Positions 53,154 through 62,650 of a stretch of 64,000 bases of DNA are shown one piece after another (within the stretch, counting starts at the first letter, position 1; the number at the start of each line of letters is the position of its first letter). The stretch lies in NCBI GenBank assembly GCA_963797675.1, contig CAWCQQ010000002.1, positions 930,001-994,000 on the forward strand, read 5' to 3'. The translations under genes and the position numbers were made by a program. The DNA comes from DASQPR01 sp963797675 (GTDB lineage Bacteria > Actinomycetota > Actinomycetes > Mycobacteriales > Micromonosporaceae). Below the pieces are notes generated by a model that did no database searches, was not told the origin of the DNA, and worked only from the letters and a program-made list of their open reading frames with translations.

Positions 53154-55670
53154 TTAGAGCGTGGGCTGACCGTCGTCACGCAACGATCGGCTTGCCGACA
53201 TTAGCCGGGATCGCGTACGCCACGGCCACAGGATTACCAGCATCGCGATACCGGTGATCACGAGCATGATCAGCGTGAATTGGACGTTGAGTCCTTCGCC
53301 GGTTGTGCCCTCGACACCGATGGCAATGATGAATCCGCCGACCAGCCATCCGACCGCAATGAACCTAGTCGCCACCCATTCCGGACGGCCGATCGCGAAC
53401 AGCGGCAGGACCAGCCCCGTGACAAAGCCGATGCCGTAGATCCATCCGTCCGCCGTGTCCAGCGACGCCTGGAACGCGATCGTCAGCATGTACGCGCACT
53501 CGATGCTGAGAACGACGGTCAGCGCCAGCAGGAGGGCGGCGCTGGCAAGCCGTGCCCAGACGCGCCTGACCTCGACGTATCCGGTCGTGCGGAACAGTCC
53601 GATGATGCCCGCGATGAGCGCGACGATTCCGATCAGATTGCCGAGCACGTCGGGTACGTGCCCGCTGCCGAGTGCGTACGCCACCGTGTCGTTCTGGTAG
53701 ATGCCGACCAATGCCCACTCCCAGGACAGCAGGCCGACGACCAGCCCTCCCCAGATGACTCGCCGCGATCCGATCAGCGCCACGGCCGCGACGAACTCCA
53801 TCGAGTCGAACACGATCAATGGCGGGGGCCAGCTGTTCGACGCTGCGGCGCCGATGGCGTCGAAGATGATCGAGAGCAGCGTCACGACGCCGCACACGAT
53901 CAGCCCGCGATGCCCCGAGCGGGCGGCAGGCAGCGGCGTCCCGGTGCCAACCGGCTCACCGGACGCCTCCGGTGCCGGCCGGCCGGAAGTCGGCCCGGTC
54001 GAGACCGGAAGGCGCGAGGGCGGGCCGCTAGACGCCGCCGCAACGCCTGTGGGCGCAGCGGTCGTGGGCGCAGCGGTCGTGGGCGCAGCGGCTGTGGGCG
54101 CAGCGGCTGCGGGTGGGACGCTCGTGGGCGCGACCGAGGATGGCGCGACGGAGGCTCGTCCGGCGGGAGTCGGTGCGGTCGACGCCGGTGCGATGGGCGT
54201 GCGCGCGACCGTCGCGGGTGCGACCGGCGTGGATGCGACCGGCCCGGTTGCAACCGGCGCCGATGTCGTCGCGGATCGCACGACCTGGGTCGGGGGAACG
54301 ACCGCGACGACCGGTGCAACGCCCAGTACAGCGGCCGCAGCGGCCCGTACCCTCGCGCTATCGTCGTTGTCCTTGAGCCGGACCAGCGCGGCCGCTGCAG
54401 CGACCTGCTGGCCGCGCTTGCCGCTCGCCAGCAACCTGGCCAGCGCCTTGACCGCCTCCTCGCGCAGGACGCCGCGGTCACTCTCCAGATCGTCGATGAT
54501 CTGTGGCGGCAGGACGGCCGGCCGGATGCTGCGCGCGATGACGAGGCTGCCTTCGACGCCGAAACTCCACTTCATCGGTGCCTGACCGGGCGTCGTCGCC
54601 CGGACGCTTCGGTAGGTGTAGTCGTAGAGTTCGTCGATGCTGATCTCGCCATCGGCGTCGAGGTCGGCCTCCCCGCTCTCGAGTCCATGCACGAGCGCGC
54701 TGGTGAATGCGGAGGGCTGGCCCTCGGACCGGGTGAGATCGGTGCCCTCGAACGCATATTCGGTGGCGCTCGACGCGGTCAGCACGATCCGGCCGTTGCC
54801 GGCGCCGAACGCATCGTCGATGTGCACCGAGTCGTCACCGCGGACGCCGGCGCCACGGGCGAACGCGCCGCTGTAGCAGCAGTCGAGGATGAGCACGACC
54901 CGTTTCGACAGCGTCTCGGCGAGCTGGTCGTTGATGAAGCTCGCGGCGATGCCGGTCGCACCGAGCCGGGCGAGCCGCGTGTCCCGGGCGGTCAGGAACA
55001 GACGCCCGCGGGTGTCCTTGACACCGTGCCCGGAGAAGTGCAGCAGTAGCACATCGTCGTGCCGCCGATCGGCGAAGAACTCGGCAATGCTGTTCCGGAT
55101 CGTACGTTCGTCCGCGTCGGTGAGCAGATCGACCTGGAAACCACCGATCGCGGCGTTGCCGAGCACGCGGGCCAGCGCATCGGCATCGTGGCCGGGCGCG
55201 CGAAGCTGGGTGAGCGCCGGGTCGTCGAACTCCTTGTTCGCGATGATGAGCGCCCGCCGTACGCCGGTCCCGGGCATCACCGCCTGCGCCATCAGCGCGT
55301 TCACGACGACGAGACGCTGCGCGTCGTTCGCGGTCGCCAGATCGATCTCGACATCCGCCACCGTAACGCGCAGCCGCTTGCGGCGCTGGGCATAGCGGAC
55401 GGCCACCCGGCGGATCGCGTCGAGAATCTTCCCGACCGCCTCGCCTGCCTCGACCATCGTGATGATGAACTCGAACGCGGCAAGGATTTCCACCACCCGA
55501 GCGCCCTCCGGCGCCGGGGCTGCGACCACCTGATCGATCTGCGCGAGGTCCCCTTCGGACAGCTCGGTGCGCAGATCAAGGGCGAACTGCTCGACCACGT
55601 CCGGATCGGCGACGTCACCGTCCGCCGCGGTCACTCGCAGCGAGAATCGATGCATGGGTACGGCCGACAT
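53154..55670 (-). CDS. EACC1-caspase (peptidase C14-like) protein with EF-hand-like loop and multi-pass membrane C-terminus
   Basis: An 838-residue bacterial caspase. Residues 1-125 resemble effector-associated constant component 1 (EACC1: FSLRVTAADGD...GEAVGKILDAIRRVAVRYAQ). The caspase domain (about 135-380) has a RRALIIANKEFDD start, the catalytic His in LLHFSGHG (about 213) and Cys in LDCCYSGAF (about 266). A canonical EF-hand-like loop, DLDADGEISIDE, lies at about 338. A short HEAT-like helical stretch (about 410-465), an Ala/Pro/Thr linker with 15-bp repeats, and about seven or eight hydrophobic segments (615-800) follow. Such proteins act in bacterial conflict or cell-death systems. 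The ATG at 55670 has GGGAA upstream. Confidence 0.87.
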   Translation of the reverse strand: MSAVPMHRFSLRVTAADGDVADPDVVEQFALDLRTELSEGDLAQIDQVVAAPAPEGARVVEILAAFEFIITMVEAGEAVGKILDAIRRVAVRYAQRRKRLRVTVADVEIDLATANDAQRLVVVNALMAQAVMPGTGVRRALIIANKEFDDPALTQLRAPGHDADALARVLGNAAIGGFQVDLLTDADERTIRNSIAEFFADRRHDDVLLLHFSGHGVKDTRGRLFLTARDTRLARLGATGIAASFINDQLAETLSKRVVLILDCCYSGAFARGAGVRGDDSVHIDDAFGAGNGRIVLTASSATEYAFEGTDLTRSEGQPSAFTSALVHGLESGEADLDADGEISIDELYDYTYRSVRATTPGQAPMKWSFGVEGSLVIARSIRPAVLPPQIIDDLESDRGVLREEAVKALARLLASGKRGQQVAAAAALVRLKDNDDSARVRAAAAAVLGVAPVVAVVPPTQVVRSATTSAPVATGPVASTPVAPATVARTPIAPASTAPTPAGRASVAPSSVAPTSVPPAAAAPTAAAPTTAAPTTAAPTGVAAASSGPPSRLPVSTGPTSGRPAPEASGEPVGTGTPLPAARSGHRGLIVCGVVTLLSIIFDAIGAAASNSWPPPLIVFDSMEFVAAVALIGSRRVIWGGLVVGLLSWEWALVGIYQNDTVAYALGSGHVPDVLGNLIGIVALIAGIIGLFRTTGYVEVRRVWARLASAALLLALTVVLSIECAYMLTIAFQASLDTADGWIYGIGFVTGLVLPLFAIGRPEWVATRFIAVGWLVGGFIIAIGVEGTTGEGLNVQFTLIMLVITGIAMLVILWPWRTRSRLMSASRSLRDDGQPTL
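54049..54108 (-). repeat. four 15-bp tandem repeats in the caspase linker
   Basis: Units 54049-54063, 54064-54078, 54079-54093 and 54094-54108 encode AAPT(T/A) repeats. The 15-base period preserves frame, so linker length can vary. Confidence 0.8.
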
Positions 55671-55775
55671 GTGAGTTCCCGACACGTCGATGGAATTCAA
55701 TGGTCGGCCCATCGTAGGCGATGTTCACAGCCGGAGCACAGACTCCGATGGGTCAGGTCCACCGCTCCGGATGGC

Positions 55776-58004
55776 TTAGCGCAGCCAGGAGGCTCGGTTC
55801 CGGACTTCGCGGAGCTGCATCACCGGCGCGACGAGATCGAGGCGCATGCGGTTGACGTCGCCGACGTACTGGCCGGACCAGAGCAGACGCTCGGCCAACT
55901 CGGCGCGGGTCGGATCGCCGCAGCCGTTGATCGCGGGCAGCACGACATCGAGGAACGACGCGTTCGCCGAGGCCGGCTCGACCGCGGGAACCGCGCCGTG
56001 GCCGCCGGCCAGGATGTCGCCGAGCGTGCGGTACCAGTCGGTCACCTGATCGGTCTGGCTCACCAGCAGACTGACCGGCTCCTCCAGCAGATCGGCCGCA
56101 CCGAACGTCTTCAGCTGCGAGATCGCGTCGCCGGCGAGGCGCAGGCGGCTGGCGCCGTTGGCGACCGCGGTGATGTTCTCCAGCGGCACGTTCTTCGCGC
56201 CGCGCTCGGCCAGGTATTGGCGCAACGCGGTATCCATCCGGGCCCCGGTCGCGGCGGCGGCCCGCATCGTCGGGCCCTCGGCTCGCCGTCCGGAGACGTA
56301 CTCGACCGCCTCGCGTACGTGGTCGGCGCCGGCCCAGTAGGCCTCGGCCAGCGCGGTCCCGAGCGTGGCACCGGCGCCACGTGGCCAGAACAGTGCCCCG
56401 GCGATGATGCTGGCGAGGCAGCCGATCGCGACGTCCTCGATCCGCAGGAGGCCGATCCGCCAGCCGTGCGGCGCGATGATGTTGAACAGGATGATGACGA
56501 CCACGGTGAACGCGGCTTGACCCGCAGCGAACGAGATCGTCTCCGGAGTGAACGCGGCGACCAGGATCGCGATCGGGAGCAGCGGCCAGAGCACGGCCGG
56601 GCTCGCTCCGATCGCGGCGACCAGCAAGCCACCGATCACGAATCCGACCGCCGTGCCGCCGACCGCGCGCAGCGCGGTCGCGCCGGTGGACAGGGCGTTG
56701 GACCGGAGCACCGACAGCGCGCCGAGCACGATCCAGAACCCTTCCTGCTGGTTGGTGACCCGTGCGATCAGAACGGCGACCGTGAGACCGGCCGCGCCGC
56801 GTACGGCGTTCTGCAGCGGTACGGATCGCCGGTCGAACTGCTCGGCCGCGATCTTCTCAGCCGCCGCCGCCTCGCCAAGGACCCCGGCTTGCGGCGCCCG
56901 GCCGACCAGGCGGGCCAGCCAACCACGCGAATCGGCGGCGGCGATCACGGAGACGGTCCGCGCCGTCCGGTCGACGAGGTAGCCGAGTTCGTGGGCGGCG
57001 TACAGCGGGCGGTCGAACTCGCCGGCGCTGGTTCCGCCGTCCCGGGAGGCGTTGCGCAGTTCGGCCAGCGTCTCCTCGGACACCGTACGGCGGGCCTTGA
57101 CGAGCTCTTCGATCTGCGCGTCGAGCCTCGTGCAGTTGGCTCGGCCGGGACCGTCGCCGTCGTGCTCCAGGACGTACGCGCACGAGTGCAGTACCTCGGT
57201 CACCGTGGTGCGAAGGTGGCGGGCGCTCTCCGACCACATGGCCGGCGAATCGGCGTCGATGTTCGCGACCGTGGTGGACAGCCATTCCATCTCGTCGACG
57301 ACGCGCATCAGCAGGCGACTGCCGGTGCTCAGCGCGACCGGACGTGATGCCGAGGCACGGAACGCCGTACGCAGGTCGGCCACCGCCTTCGGCAGGGTTG
57401 CGGCGGGATGGTCCGTTGCCGAGGTGGGTGCGTCGATTTCCAGGGCGTGGGCCAGCGCGTGGCACATCGCGGCTGCGCGTACCCGTAACTGATTTTGATC
57501 CTGGGGTGGCCAGACGAACAGCGCGGCCGGAATCGCGCCCGCACAGGCGATGGCCCAGCCGAGCAGCCGCGGCGGTATGTCGTGCGCGTGGCCGGCGAGC
57601 ATCACCGGCAGGATGAACGTGAGAAGTGCGGCCCGTCCGGCCAGCGAGATCATCGAGCTGACCACGCCCGCGAAGAGAACGAGGAATCCGATCACCGCCA
57701 TCGCGGTCACCGCGAGCCAAACCGGGGTCGACAGCAGCGTGCCGAGCGTGATGAGGATCGCGCCGGTGAGGGCGAGCGCGCCGTACGCGGCCGCGCGCGA
57801 GGAGCGGTTGCCGGGGAACTCGACGAACAGCAGCAGCGCGAAGGATCCGAACGCGGCCAGCGTGGCGACCTGGGCATTACCGATCACGACCGAGCCGATC
57901 GCGAAGTTGATCGGGATGACGACCGCCGCGCGTACCGCTCGTTTCAGCGCGATGTAGTGCGGATCCTTTGCAGCGAACCAGCGTCCGATCGCGTTGCCTG
58001 CCAT
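55776..58004 (-). CDS. FUSC-family membrane transporter (aromatic-acid exporter-like)
   Basis: A 742-residue protein with two membrane blocks of about five to six helices (residues 30-165 and 390-530), each followed by a helical cytoplasmic domain, the layout of FUSC/AaeB-YccS proteins. Typical text is AVRAAVVIPINFAIGSVVIG near the start and GTAVGFVIGGLLVAAIGASP in the second block. It may export aromatic acids or other small molecules. GGAGG six bases upstream fixes the ATG at 58004. It runs in the same direction as the caspase gene but is separated by 105 bases. Confidence 0.85.
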   Translation of the reverse strand: MAGNAIGRWFAAKDPHYIALKRAVRAAVVIPINFAIGSVVIGNAQVATLAAFGSFALLLFVEFPGNRSSRAAAYGALALTGAILITLGTLLSTPVWLAVTAMAVIGFLVLFAGVVSSMISLAGRAALLTFILPVMLAGHAHDIPPRLLGWAIACAGAIPAALFVWPPQDQNQLRVRAAAMCHALAHALEIDAPTSATDHPAATLPKAVADLRTAFRASASRPVALSTGSRLLMRVVDEMEWLSTTVANIDADSPAMWSESARHLRTTVTEVLHSCAYVLEHDGDGPGRANCTRLDAQIEELVKARRTVSEETLAELRNASRDGGTSAGEFDRPLYAAHELGYLVDRTARTVSVIAAADSRGWLARLVGRAPQAGVLGEAAAAEKIAAEQFDRRSVPLQNAVRGAAGLTVAVLIARVTNQQEGFWIVLGALSVLRSNALSTGATALRAVGGTAVGFVIGGLLVAAIGASPAVLWPLLPIAILVAAFTPETISFAAGQAAFTVVVIILFNIIAPHGWRIGLLRIEDVAIGCLASIIAGALFWPRGAGATLGTALAEAYWAGADHVREAVEYVSGRRAEGPTMRAAAATGARMDTALRQYLAERGAKNVPLENITAVANGASRLRLAGDAISQLKTFGAADLLEEPVSLLVSQTDQVTDWYRTLGDILAGGHGAVPAVEPASANASFLDVVLPAINGCGDPTRAELAERLLWSGQYVGDVNRMRLDLVAPVMQLREVRNRASWLR

Positions 58005-58046
58005 CGCCGTCCTCCGTCTGCCGAAGAACAAGACTTTACGGGCACG

Positions 58047-58967
58047 TCAGCCGGTCGGCGATCCGAGATCCGTTTGACGCCGGCGCAGGGCGGATGCGAG
58101 TCGCCGGCACTCCCGTGACCGGTCCGCCGCCTCCCGGACGTAGCGCCGGGTCAGCCACAGCGCGACGTCGGGCTCTTCGCTGATGATCGCCACTTTCGCC
58201 ATGTCGGCGAAGCGCGCGATCCTCCGCTTCCCGGTGAGGCCGGTGCGGACCGAGCCTCGGTCGACGTACCAGGTGATGGTCCACTCGCCGCCGGTGTAGC
58301 GGACCTCGACCAGCCGTACCGCCGACCACGCGACGGTCGCCTGCCACCAGGGCACCGAAATGCCGTCCGGGCCGACCGTGGCCGTCTGCGGCGTCTGGAG
58401 CCCGTCCCGCGTCGTGACGATCGCCCACAATCCAGCGATGATCGTGACGACAGTGGGATGCCGGTGCAGGGTGCCGGTCTGCGCCTGCAGTGCGTAGATC
58501 GTGCAGGCCACCCAGAACACGTACGAGCCGGTGGCGAGCGCGTTCGTGACGAACCACAGGCGTGGCCGGGTGAGCGTGATCGCAGCCGGCAGGGCGAGTG
58601 GCGCGCGCTCGGTCGCGGCCGCGTAGTTGACCGAGGCGGTTCTCGCGACCTGACTCCGCTTGATCATCAGCCGGAATGCAGCGAGTCCGAGCACGCACCC
58701 GAGCACGCCGAGGCCGAGCCGCTCCGGCCCGGGACCGACCCGCTCGGCGAAAGCGGCGCAGACGGCCACCAGAACAGTTCCCAAGAAAATGATCATTTGG
58801 TACGGATACCGGCTGCGCCACCATCGCGACCAGGCCACGACCGCGATCGCTTCGTGCTCGGCAGATGCCGGTTGACCGGATTTCGCCGCGGTCCGGATCG
58901 CCTGCCGGGTGTCCTCGTCGAGCGCGCGCCAGGCGTACGGGTCGGCCTCGATCGGCGTCGCTGTCAT
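58047..58967 (-). CDS. hypothetical membrane protein with C-terminal PH-like domain
   Basis: A 306-residue protein with four hydrophobic segments (about 60-75, 88-105, 140-162 and 170-186), then a soluble C-terminal region whose strands (GISVPWWQATVAWSAVRLVE, WTITWYVDR) suggest a bacterial PH-like fold. I do not recognise a specific family. The gene is 42 bases upstream of the FUSC gene on the same strand. I use the ATG at 58967, preceded by GAGGAT; a start at 58982 is possible. Confidence 0.68.
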   Translation of the reverse strand: MTATPIEADPYAWRALDEDTRQAIRTAAKSGQPASAEHEAIAVVAWSRWWRSRYPYQMIIFLGTVLVAVCAAFAERVGPGPERLGLGVLGCVLGLAAFRLMIKRSQVARTASVNYAAATERAPLALPAAITLTRPRLWFVTNALATGSYVFWVACTIYALQAQTGTLHRHPTVVTIIAGLWAIVTTRDGLQTPQTATVGPDGISVPWWQATVAWSAVRLVEVRYTGGEWTITWYVDRGSVRTGLTGKRRIARFADMAKVAIISEEPDVALWLTRRYVREAADRSRECRRLASALRRRQTDLGSPTG

Positions 58968-59065
58968 CGTGGCGATCCTCACATGTCGTACTCGACCGGG
59001 TGCGGTCCGGTGTGGCTGGTGCGGCAGCGTAACAACAAGCCGCCCGTCCCGGATATGATGCGGCG

Positions 59066-59818
59066 ATGTCAGATGCCTTCACAGATGCCTTCTCGGACGG
59101 CCTTGAGGTCGAGTTCCGTGACGATGTCACGGTCGAACTGGTGCGCAGCGCCGCATCCGATGCAGACGTTCTGTTCGCGGCCCGGGTTTCCACCGCGGGC
59201 GAGCAGTCGATCGAGGAACTAGGCAAGGATCCGGCCAGGTCGAAGGGCCTGATCAACTATCTGATGCGGGATCGGCACGGCACGCCGTTCGAGCACAACT
59301 CGATGACGTTCCTGGTTAGCGCGCCGATTTTCGTGTTCCGCGAGTTCCACCGGCACCGGGTCGGCTTCTCCTACAACGAGGAGAGCGGCCGCTACCGCGA
59401 ACTGCGACCGGTCTTCTACGTACCGGGCATCGATCGCAAACTGGTGCAGAAGGGTCGCCCGGGTAAGTACGAGTTCTTCGAAGGCACGCCGGAACAGTAC
59501 AAATCAGTCACTTCGGCGATGGAAACGGCGTACCGGCAGGCGTACGCGTCGTACCGAAAGATGCTGGAGGCCGACGTCGCGCGCGAAGTCGCCCGGGCCG
59601 TACTGCCGGTCGGCCTGTTCTCGTCGATGTACGCGACCTGCAACGCCCGGTCGCTGATGCATTTCCTGTCGCTGCGGACGAAGGATGACCGTGCGACCGT
59701 GCCGTCATTCCCGCAGCGGGAGATCGAGATGGTCGCGGAGAAGATGGAAGCCAAGTGGGCCGAGCTGATGCCGCTGACGCACGCGGCGTTCAACGACAAC
59801 GGAAGAGTCGCGCCGTAG
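59066..59818 (+). CDS. thyX: FAD-dependent thymidylate synthase
   Basis: Makes dTMP from dUMP with methylenetetrahydrofolate, FAD and NADPH. The 250-residue product carries the ThyX signature as RHRVGFSYNEESGRY (about residues 92-106), plus the catalytic-region ARSLMHFLSLR and the C-terminal basic end. Its presence indicates that DNA thymidine is made without, or beside, ThyA. It stands alone. Confidence 0.96.
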   Translation: MSDAFTDAFSDGLEVEFRDDVTVELVRSAASDADVLFAARVSTAGEQSIEELGKDPARSKGLINYLMRDRHGTPFEHNSMTFLVSAPIFVFREFHRHRVGFSYNEESGRYRELRPVFYVPGIDRKLVQKGRPGKYEFFEGTPEQYKSVTSAMETAYRQAYASYRKMLEADVAREVARAVLPVGLFSSMYATCNARSLMHFLSLRTKDDRATVPSFPQREIEMVAEKMEAKWAELMPLTHAAFNDNGRVAP

Positions 59819-59968
59819 GCCGGAATAACCTGCATACGAGTGTCGTTGTGACAGTCGTTGGCGTGCTCGTGTCCCCGGGCCTCACCCATTGCCTTCGCGG
59901 ACTACCGTTCGGCTGGAGCCGCGTTGTGCCTTTCGCCGCGAGGCGACCGGCACGCCAGCGCATCGAAG

Positions 59969-60001
59969 AGTGACGCCCCCGACTCCGTCGGGGGCGTCAC
60001 T
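59969..60001. terminator. terminator between thyX and the GrpB-like gene
   Basis: A perfect 15-bp stem (59969-59983 with 59987-60001), loop TCC, followed by TTTGTG. The two genes are convergent. The 230-base spacer 59819-60048 holds no gene that I can support. Confidence 0.88.
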
Positions 60002-60048
60002 TTGTGTGCCGGTAGCTCAGGCGGGCCTGAGGTGCCGACCGCATCGGG

Positions 60049-60573
60049 CTAACGATCCGGCCGGGAACGACGCAGAACCTCTTCGATGAACGGTGCCTTG
60101 CCGGCTCGGTAGGCCGGCCGGTCGTCGTGGTCCAGGGCCGCCAGTTCCGCCTTGAGCTGCGCGTACGCGGCGGCATCCGCGGGATGGGTACGCATGTGAT
60201 CCCGGAAAGCGATCCATCCGGGCCACCCGATCGACGCCGCTTCCACGACGTGCAGATGGTGGGTCCGCCGGCCGGCATCCGGAAAGCAGAACGACCACGT
60301 CCGGTGCTCGCGGTCGGCCGGCTCCGGTGCGTGTACCCAGCCGATCGTGGCCATCGCCGTGGTGAGGTCGCCGGTTGCGTAGTCGTCGACGCGGGCGAGC
60401 ATGTCGATGATCGGCTTCGCGGCAAGGCCGGGTACCGAGGTGCTGCCGATGTGCTCAATCGGCCCAACCAGCCACCGGCTCAGCGCCTCGGTGACTCGTA
60501 CGCGCTCCCGCTCGTACCGGGAGGGCCACGCCGCGTCGTACGGCTCGATCGTGATCGGATCCGCTCGTTCCAT
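60049..60573 (-). CDS. GrpB/UPF0157 family protein
   Basis: A 174-residue protein of the GrpB family, a nucleotidyltransferase-like fold of unknown role. Motifs: IEPYDAAWPSRYERER at the start, IEHIGSTSVPGLAAKPIIDM (the GS...D-type active site) at about residue 40, and HHLHVV. The start ATG at 60573 is the first codon of the conserved region. It is divergent from the HAD gene, with 43 bases between them. Confidence 0.92.
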   Translation of the reverse strand: MERADPITIEPYDAAWPSRYERERVRVTEALSRWLVGPIEHIGSTSVPGLAAKPIIDMLARVDDYATGDLTTAMATIGWVHAPEPADREHRTWSFCFPDAGRRTHHLHVVEAASIGWPGWIAFRDHMRTHPADAAAYAQLKAELAALDHDDRPAYRAGKAPFIEEVLRRSRPDR

Positions 60574-60616
60574 GCGGGTGAGCGTACGGCCGGGCGCGAC
60601 CGGTAGGTTTGGGGAT

Positions 60617-61459
60617 GTGACGGCGAAGCGCGTTCTGTACGTGACCGATCTCGACGGAACCCTGCTCGGCCAAGACCATCGGGTCAGCGCCGCCTCGCGC
60701 GAGATCATCAACGATCTGGTCGCGCAGGGCATGCTATTCACCGTCGCGACCGGGCGTTCGCTGCCACCGACCGAACTCGTACTGAGTGGCCTCGATCTGC
60801 GACTGCCGATCATCTGCAACAACGGTGGCCTGGTCTTCGATCCGGTGAACCGCCGGACCGTACGCCGTCTCGGCCTGGATTCCGAGCGCGCCGAACGCTA
60901 CGTGCGCGATCAACTCGCCCGCGGCTTGCACCCGATCGTCTTCACCACCGATGCCCACGGCGAGCATCATGCCCATCACCTCGGCGTGTTCAACGAGGTC
61001 GAGGAGCGCTACGTCACCGGCCGGATAGCGCTGGGCGACAAGCGGTTCCGGCTCGTCGACGACTTCACCGAGGCGTTCGCCGAGCAGGTGATGAGCCTTT
61101 CGGCCATCGATCTGCATGAGATCCTCGCACCCGCCTACGACGCGTACGCCGACGACGACGGCATCTATCGGGTGCTCTACCTCGACGATCGCAATCCCGG
61201 CTACTCCTGGCTGGAGATCCTGAACGTGGAGGCGAACAAGGGTTCCGGCGTACGGTTCCTGCGGGAGCATCTCGGCGTGGACCGGATCGTCTGCTTCGGC
61301 GATCAGGCCAACGACCTGCCGATGTTCGAGGCGGCCGACGAGAGTTACCTGATGGCGGATGCGCAGGACGCGTTCCACGGGCTTGCCACCGGCACGATCG
61401 GATCCCATCGGGATGATGCCGTCGCGCACTACCTTCGGGACGCCTGGGCGACCGCTTAG
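60617..61459 (+). CDS. Cof-type HAD phosphatase
   Basis: A 280-residue HAD hydrolase of the Cof/YidA group that dephosphorylates sugar phosphates or cofactors. Motif I is YVTDLDGTLLG (residues 7-17), motif II ATGRS, motif III lysine in EANKGSGVRFL, and motif IV FGDQANDLPMF. In motif IV Asn/Asp positions match the active form. I use the GTG at 60617, which begins the conserved N-terminus; an earlier start overlaps the GrpB gene. The stop codon abuts that of the RDD gene. Confidence 0.92.
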   Translation: MTAKRVLYVTDLDGTLLGQDHRVSAASREIINDLVAQGMLFTVATGRSLPPTELVLSGLDLRLPIICNNGGLVFDPVNRRTVRRLGLDSERAERYVRDQLARGLHPIVFTTDAHGEHHAHHLGVFNEVEERYVTGRIALGDKRFRLVDDFTEAFAEQVMSLSAIDLHEILAPAYDAYADDDGIYRVLYLDDRNPGYSWLEILNVEANKGSGVRFLREHLGVDRIVCFGDQANDLPMFEAADESYLMADAQDAFHGLATGTIGSHRDDAVAHYLRDAWATA

Positions 61460-61927
61460 CTAATCGCGGACCCGATGGCGGACGACCGTACGGAACACAA
61501 CGTCGTGCCAGGCGCGGCGCTTCTTGTCGATGAGGATCCCGACGTATCCGATGATCCAGAGCGGCGCCAGTGCCAGCCCGATCGCGGCCCGCAGCGCCGC
61601 CTGCACGAACGATATGTGGCGACTGCCCGACCGCTCGACCGCGATGCCGATCATCAAGCCGCCCGCGGTCTGGCCGCTCGACCACCAGCAGAACGTGAAG
61701 TAGAGCCAGGGCAGCAGCGCAGCCACGACGCCGGATGCGGCGCCGAGCCAGCCCGGCGACCGGCCGATCACCTCGCTCCAGGCGAGTCCGGGAAGCACGC
61801 TGATCGCGAGACCGGCGACCGTCAGCAGAGCCACATCGAGGAGGAGCGCCGTCGACCGTGATGCCAGGCCCGCGAACGCACGCGACGGCGGCGCGTCCAC
61901 CGACGCGTCAAGCACTCCGGTTCTCAT
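61460..61927 (-). CDS. RDD family membrane protein
   Basis: A 155-residue protein with the RDD domain: FAGLASRSTALLLDVALLTV (motif R) near residue 18, three to four hydrophobic segments, and the RRAWHDVVFRTVV end (motif D). RDD proteins have been linked to ion transport or membrane assembly. It starts inside the end of the preceding gene (20-base overlap), so the two are coupled. Confidence 0.85.
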   Translation of the reverse strand: MRTGVLDASVDAPPSRAFAGLASRSTALLLDVALLTVAGLAISVLPGLAWSEVIGRSPGWLGAASGVVAALLPWLYFTFCWWSSGQTAGGLMIGIAVERSGSRHISFVQAALRAAIGLALAPLWIIGYVGILIDKKRRAWHDVVFRTVVRHRVRD

Positions 61928-62567
61928 GCACGCCCTTGCTGGCGTTGTTGCCCTTGTCGTTGCGGCCGAACACGCGGTGCGCGGCGGCTTCGAATCGGTC
62001 GTCGGCCCGTGCGGTGCCGGTACGCACCTGCTCGGTCACCTGGCCCAGCACGCCCCGGCTCTGAGCCAGGATCAGCTCGCGGATACGCGGGTCGTTGGTC
62101 ATGTCCTCGATCAGTGCGGGGATAACCCGGGCCGTGATCTCCGGCATCGCGCCGTCGATGATGCGCGGCACGACATCAGAGACCAAATATGGTACGAGGC
62201 CGTCGATGAGCTGCGGCATCACGTTGACCTGCACCCAGTCGACCGTGCCCGACACCGTCGTGTCCACCAGCCCCGAGGCATCTGCGCGACGCCCCGCGAC
62301 GCTCTCGCGCCCACGTCGATCGGCCTCGCCGACCGCTGCCCGTACGCGCGTGCGGGTCTGATCCGTGCGATCCCGGGTCTTCTTCAGGAAGTCGATCGCG
62401 ACGGATGCGGCTCGGGAGCCCACCGACCGTACGCCCTCGCGCACTTGATCCACGGCGATCATGGAGGTGCCCACCACCACCATGATCACGTGTGGCGACG
62501 CATAGGCGACGCCCGGCTCGTCATCCCCGCCAGCGCCCGCGCCCGCGTCTCGTTCAGGTGTGGTCAT
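61908..62567 (-). CDS. conserved hypothetical protein of the RDD operon
   Basis: A 219-residue protein. One weak hydrophobic stretch (VIMVVVGTSMIAV) precedes a charged helical region, then amphipathic helices with LIDGLVPYLVSDVVPRIID and RIRELILAQSRGVLGQVTEQ. I do not recognise a family, although this text is common beside RDD proteins in actinobacteria. It overlaps the RDD gene by 20 bases. A membrane-peripheral role is possible. Confidence 0.75.
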   Translation of the reverse strand: MTTPERDAGAGAGGDDEPGVAYASPHVIMVVVGTSMIAVDQVREGVRSVGSRAASVAIDFLKKTRDRTDQTRTRVRAAVGEADRRGRESVAGRRADASGLVDTTVSGTVDWVQVNVMPQLIDGLVPYLVSDVVPRIIDGAMPEITARVIPALIEDMTNDPRIRELILAQSRGVLGQVTEQVRTGTARADDRFEAAAHRVFGRNDKGNNASKGVHENRSA

Positions 62568-62650
62568 GTTACGACGCTATAGCACGAATGCCCCAAATAT
62601 TGGCAAACCACAAGATCTACGGCCAATCCCGCGCTCCCGTGACGTGCCCA

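Noticed and set aside
53280..57347. Two long plus-strand frames (589 and 762 codons) opposite the caspase and FUSC genes
   Set aside because: Antisense shadows in high-GC DNA; no domain can be seen and the minus-strand genes are clear.
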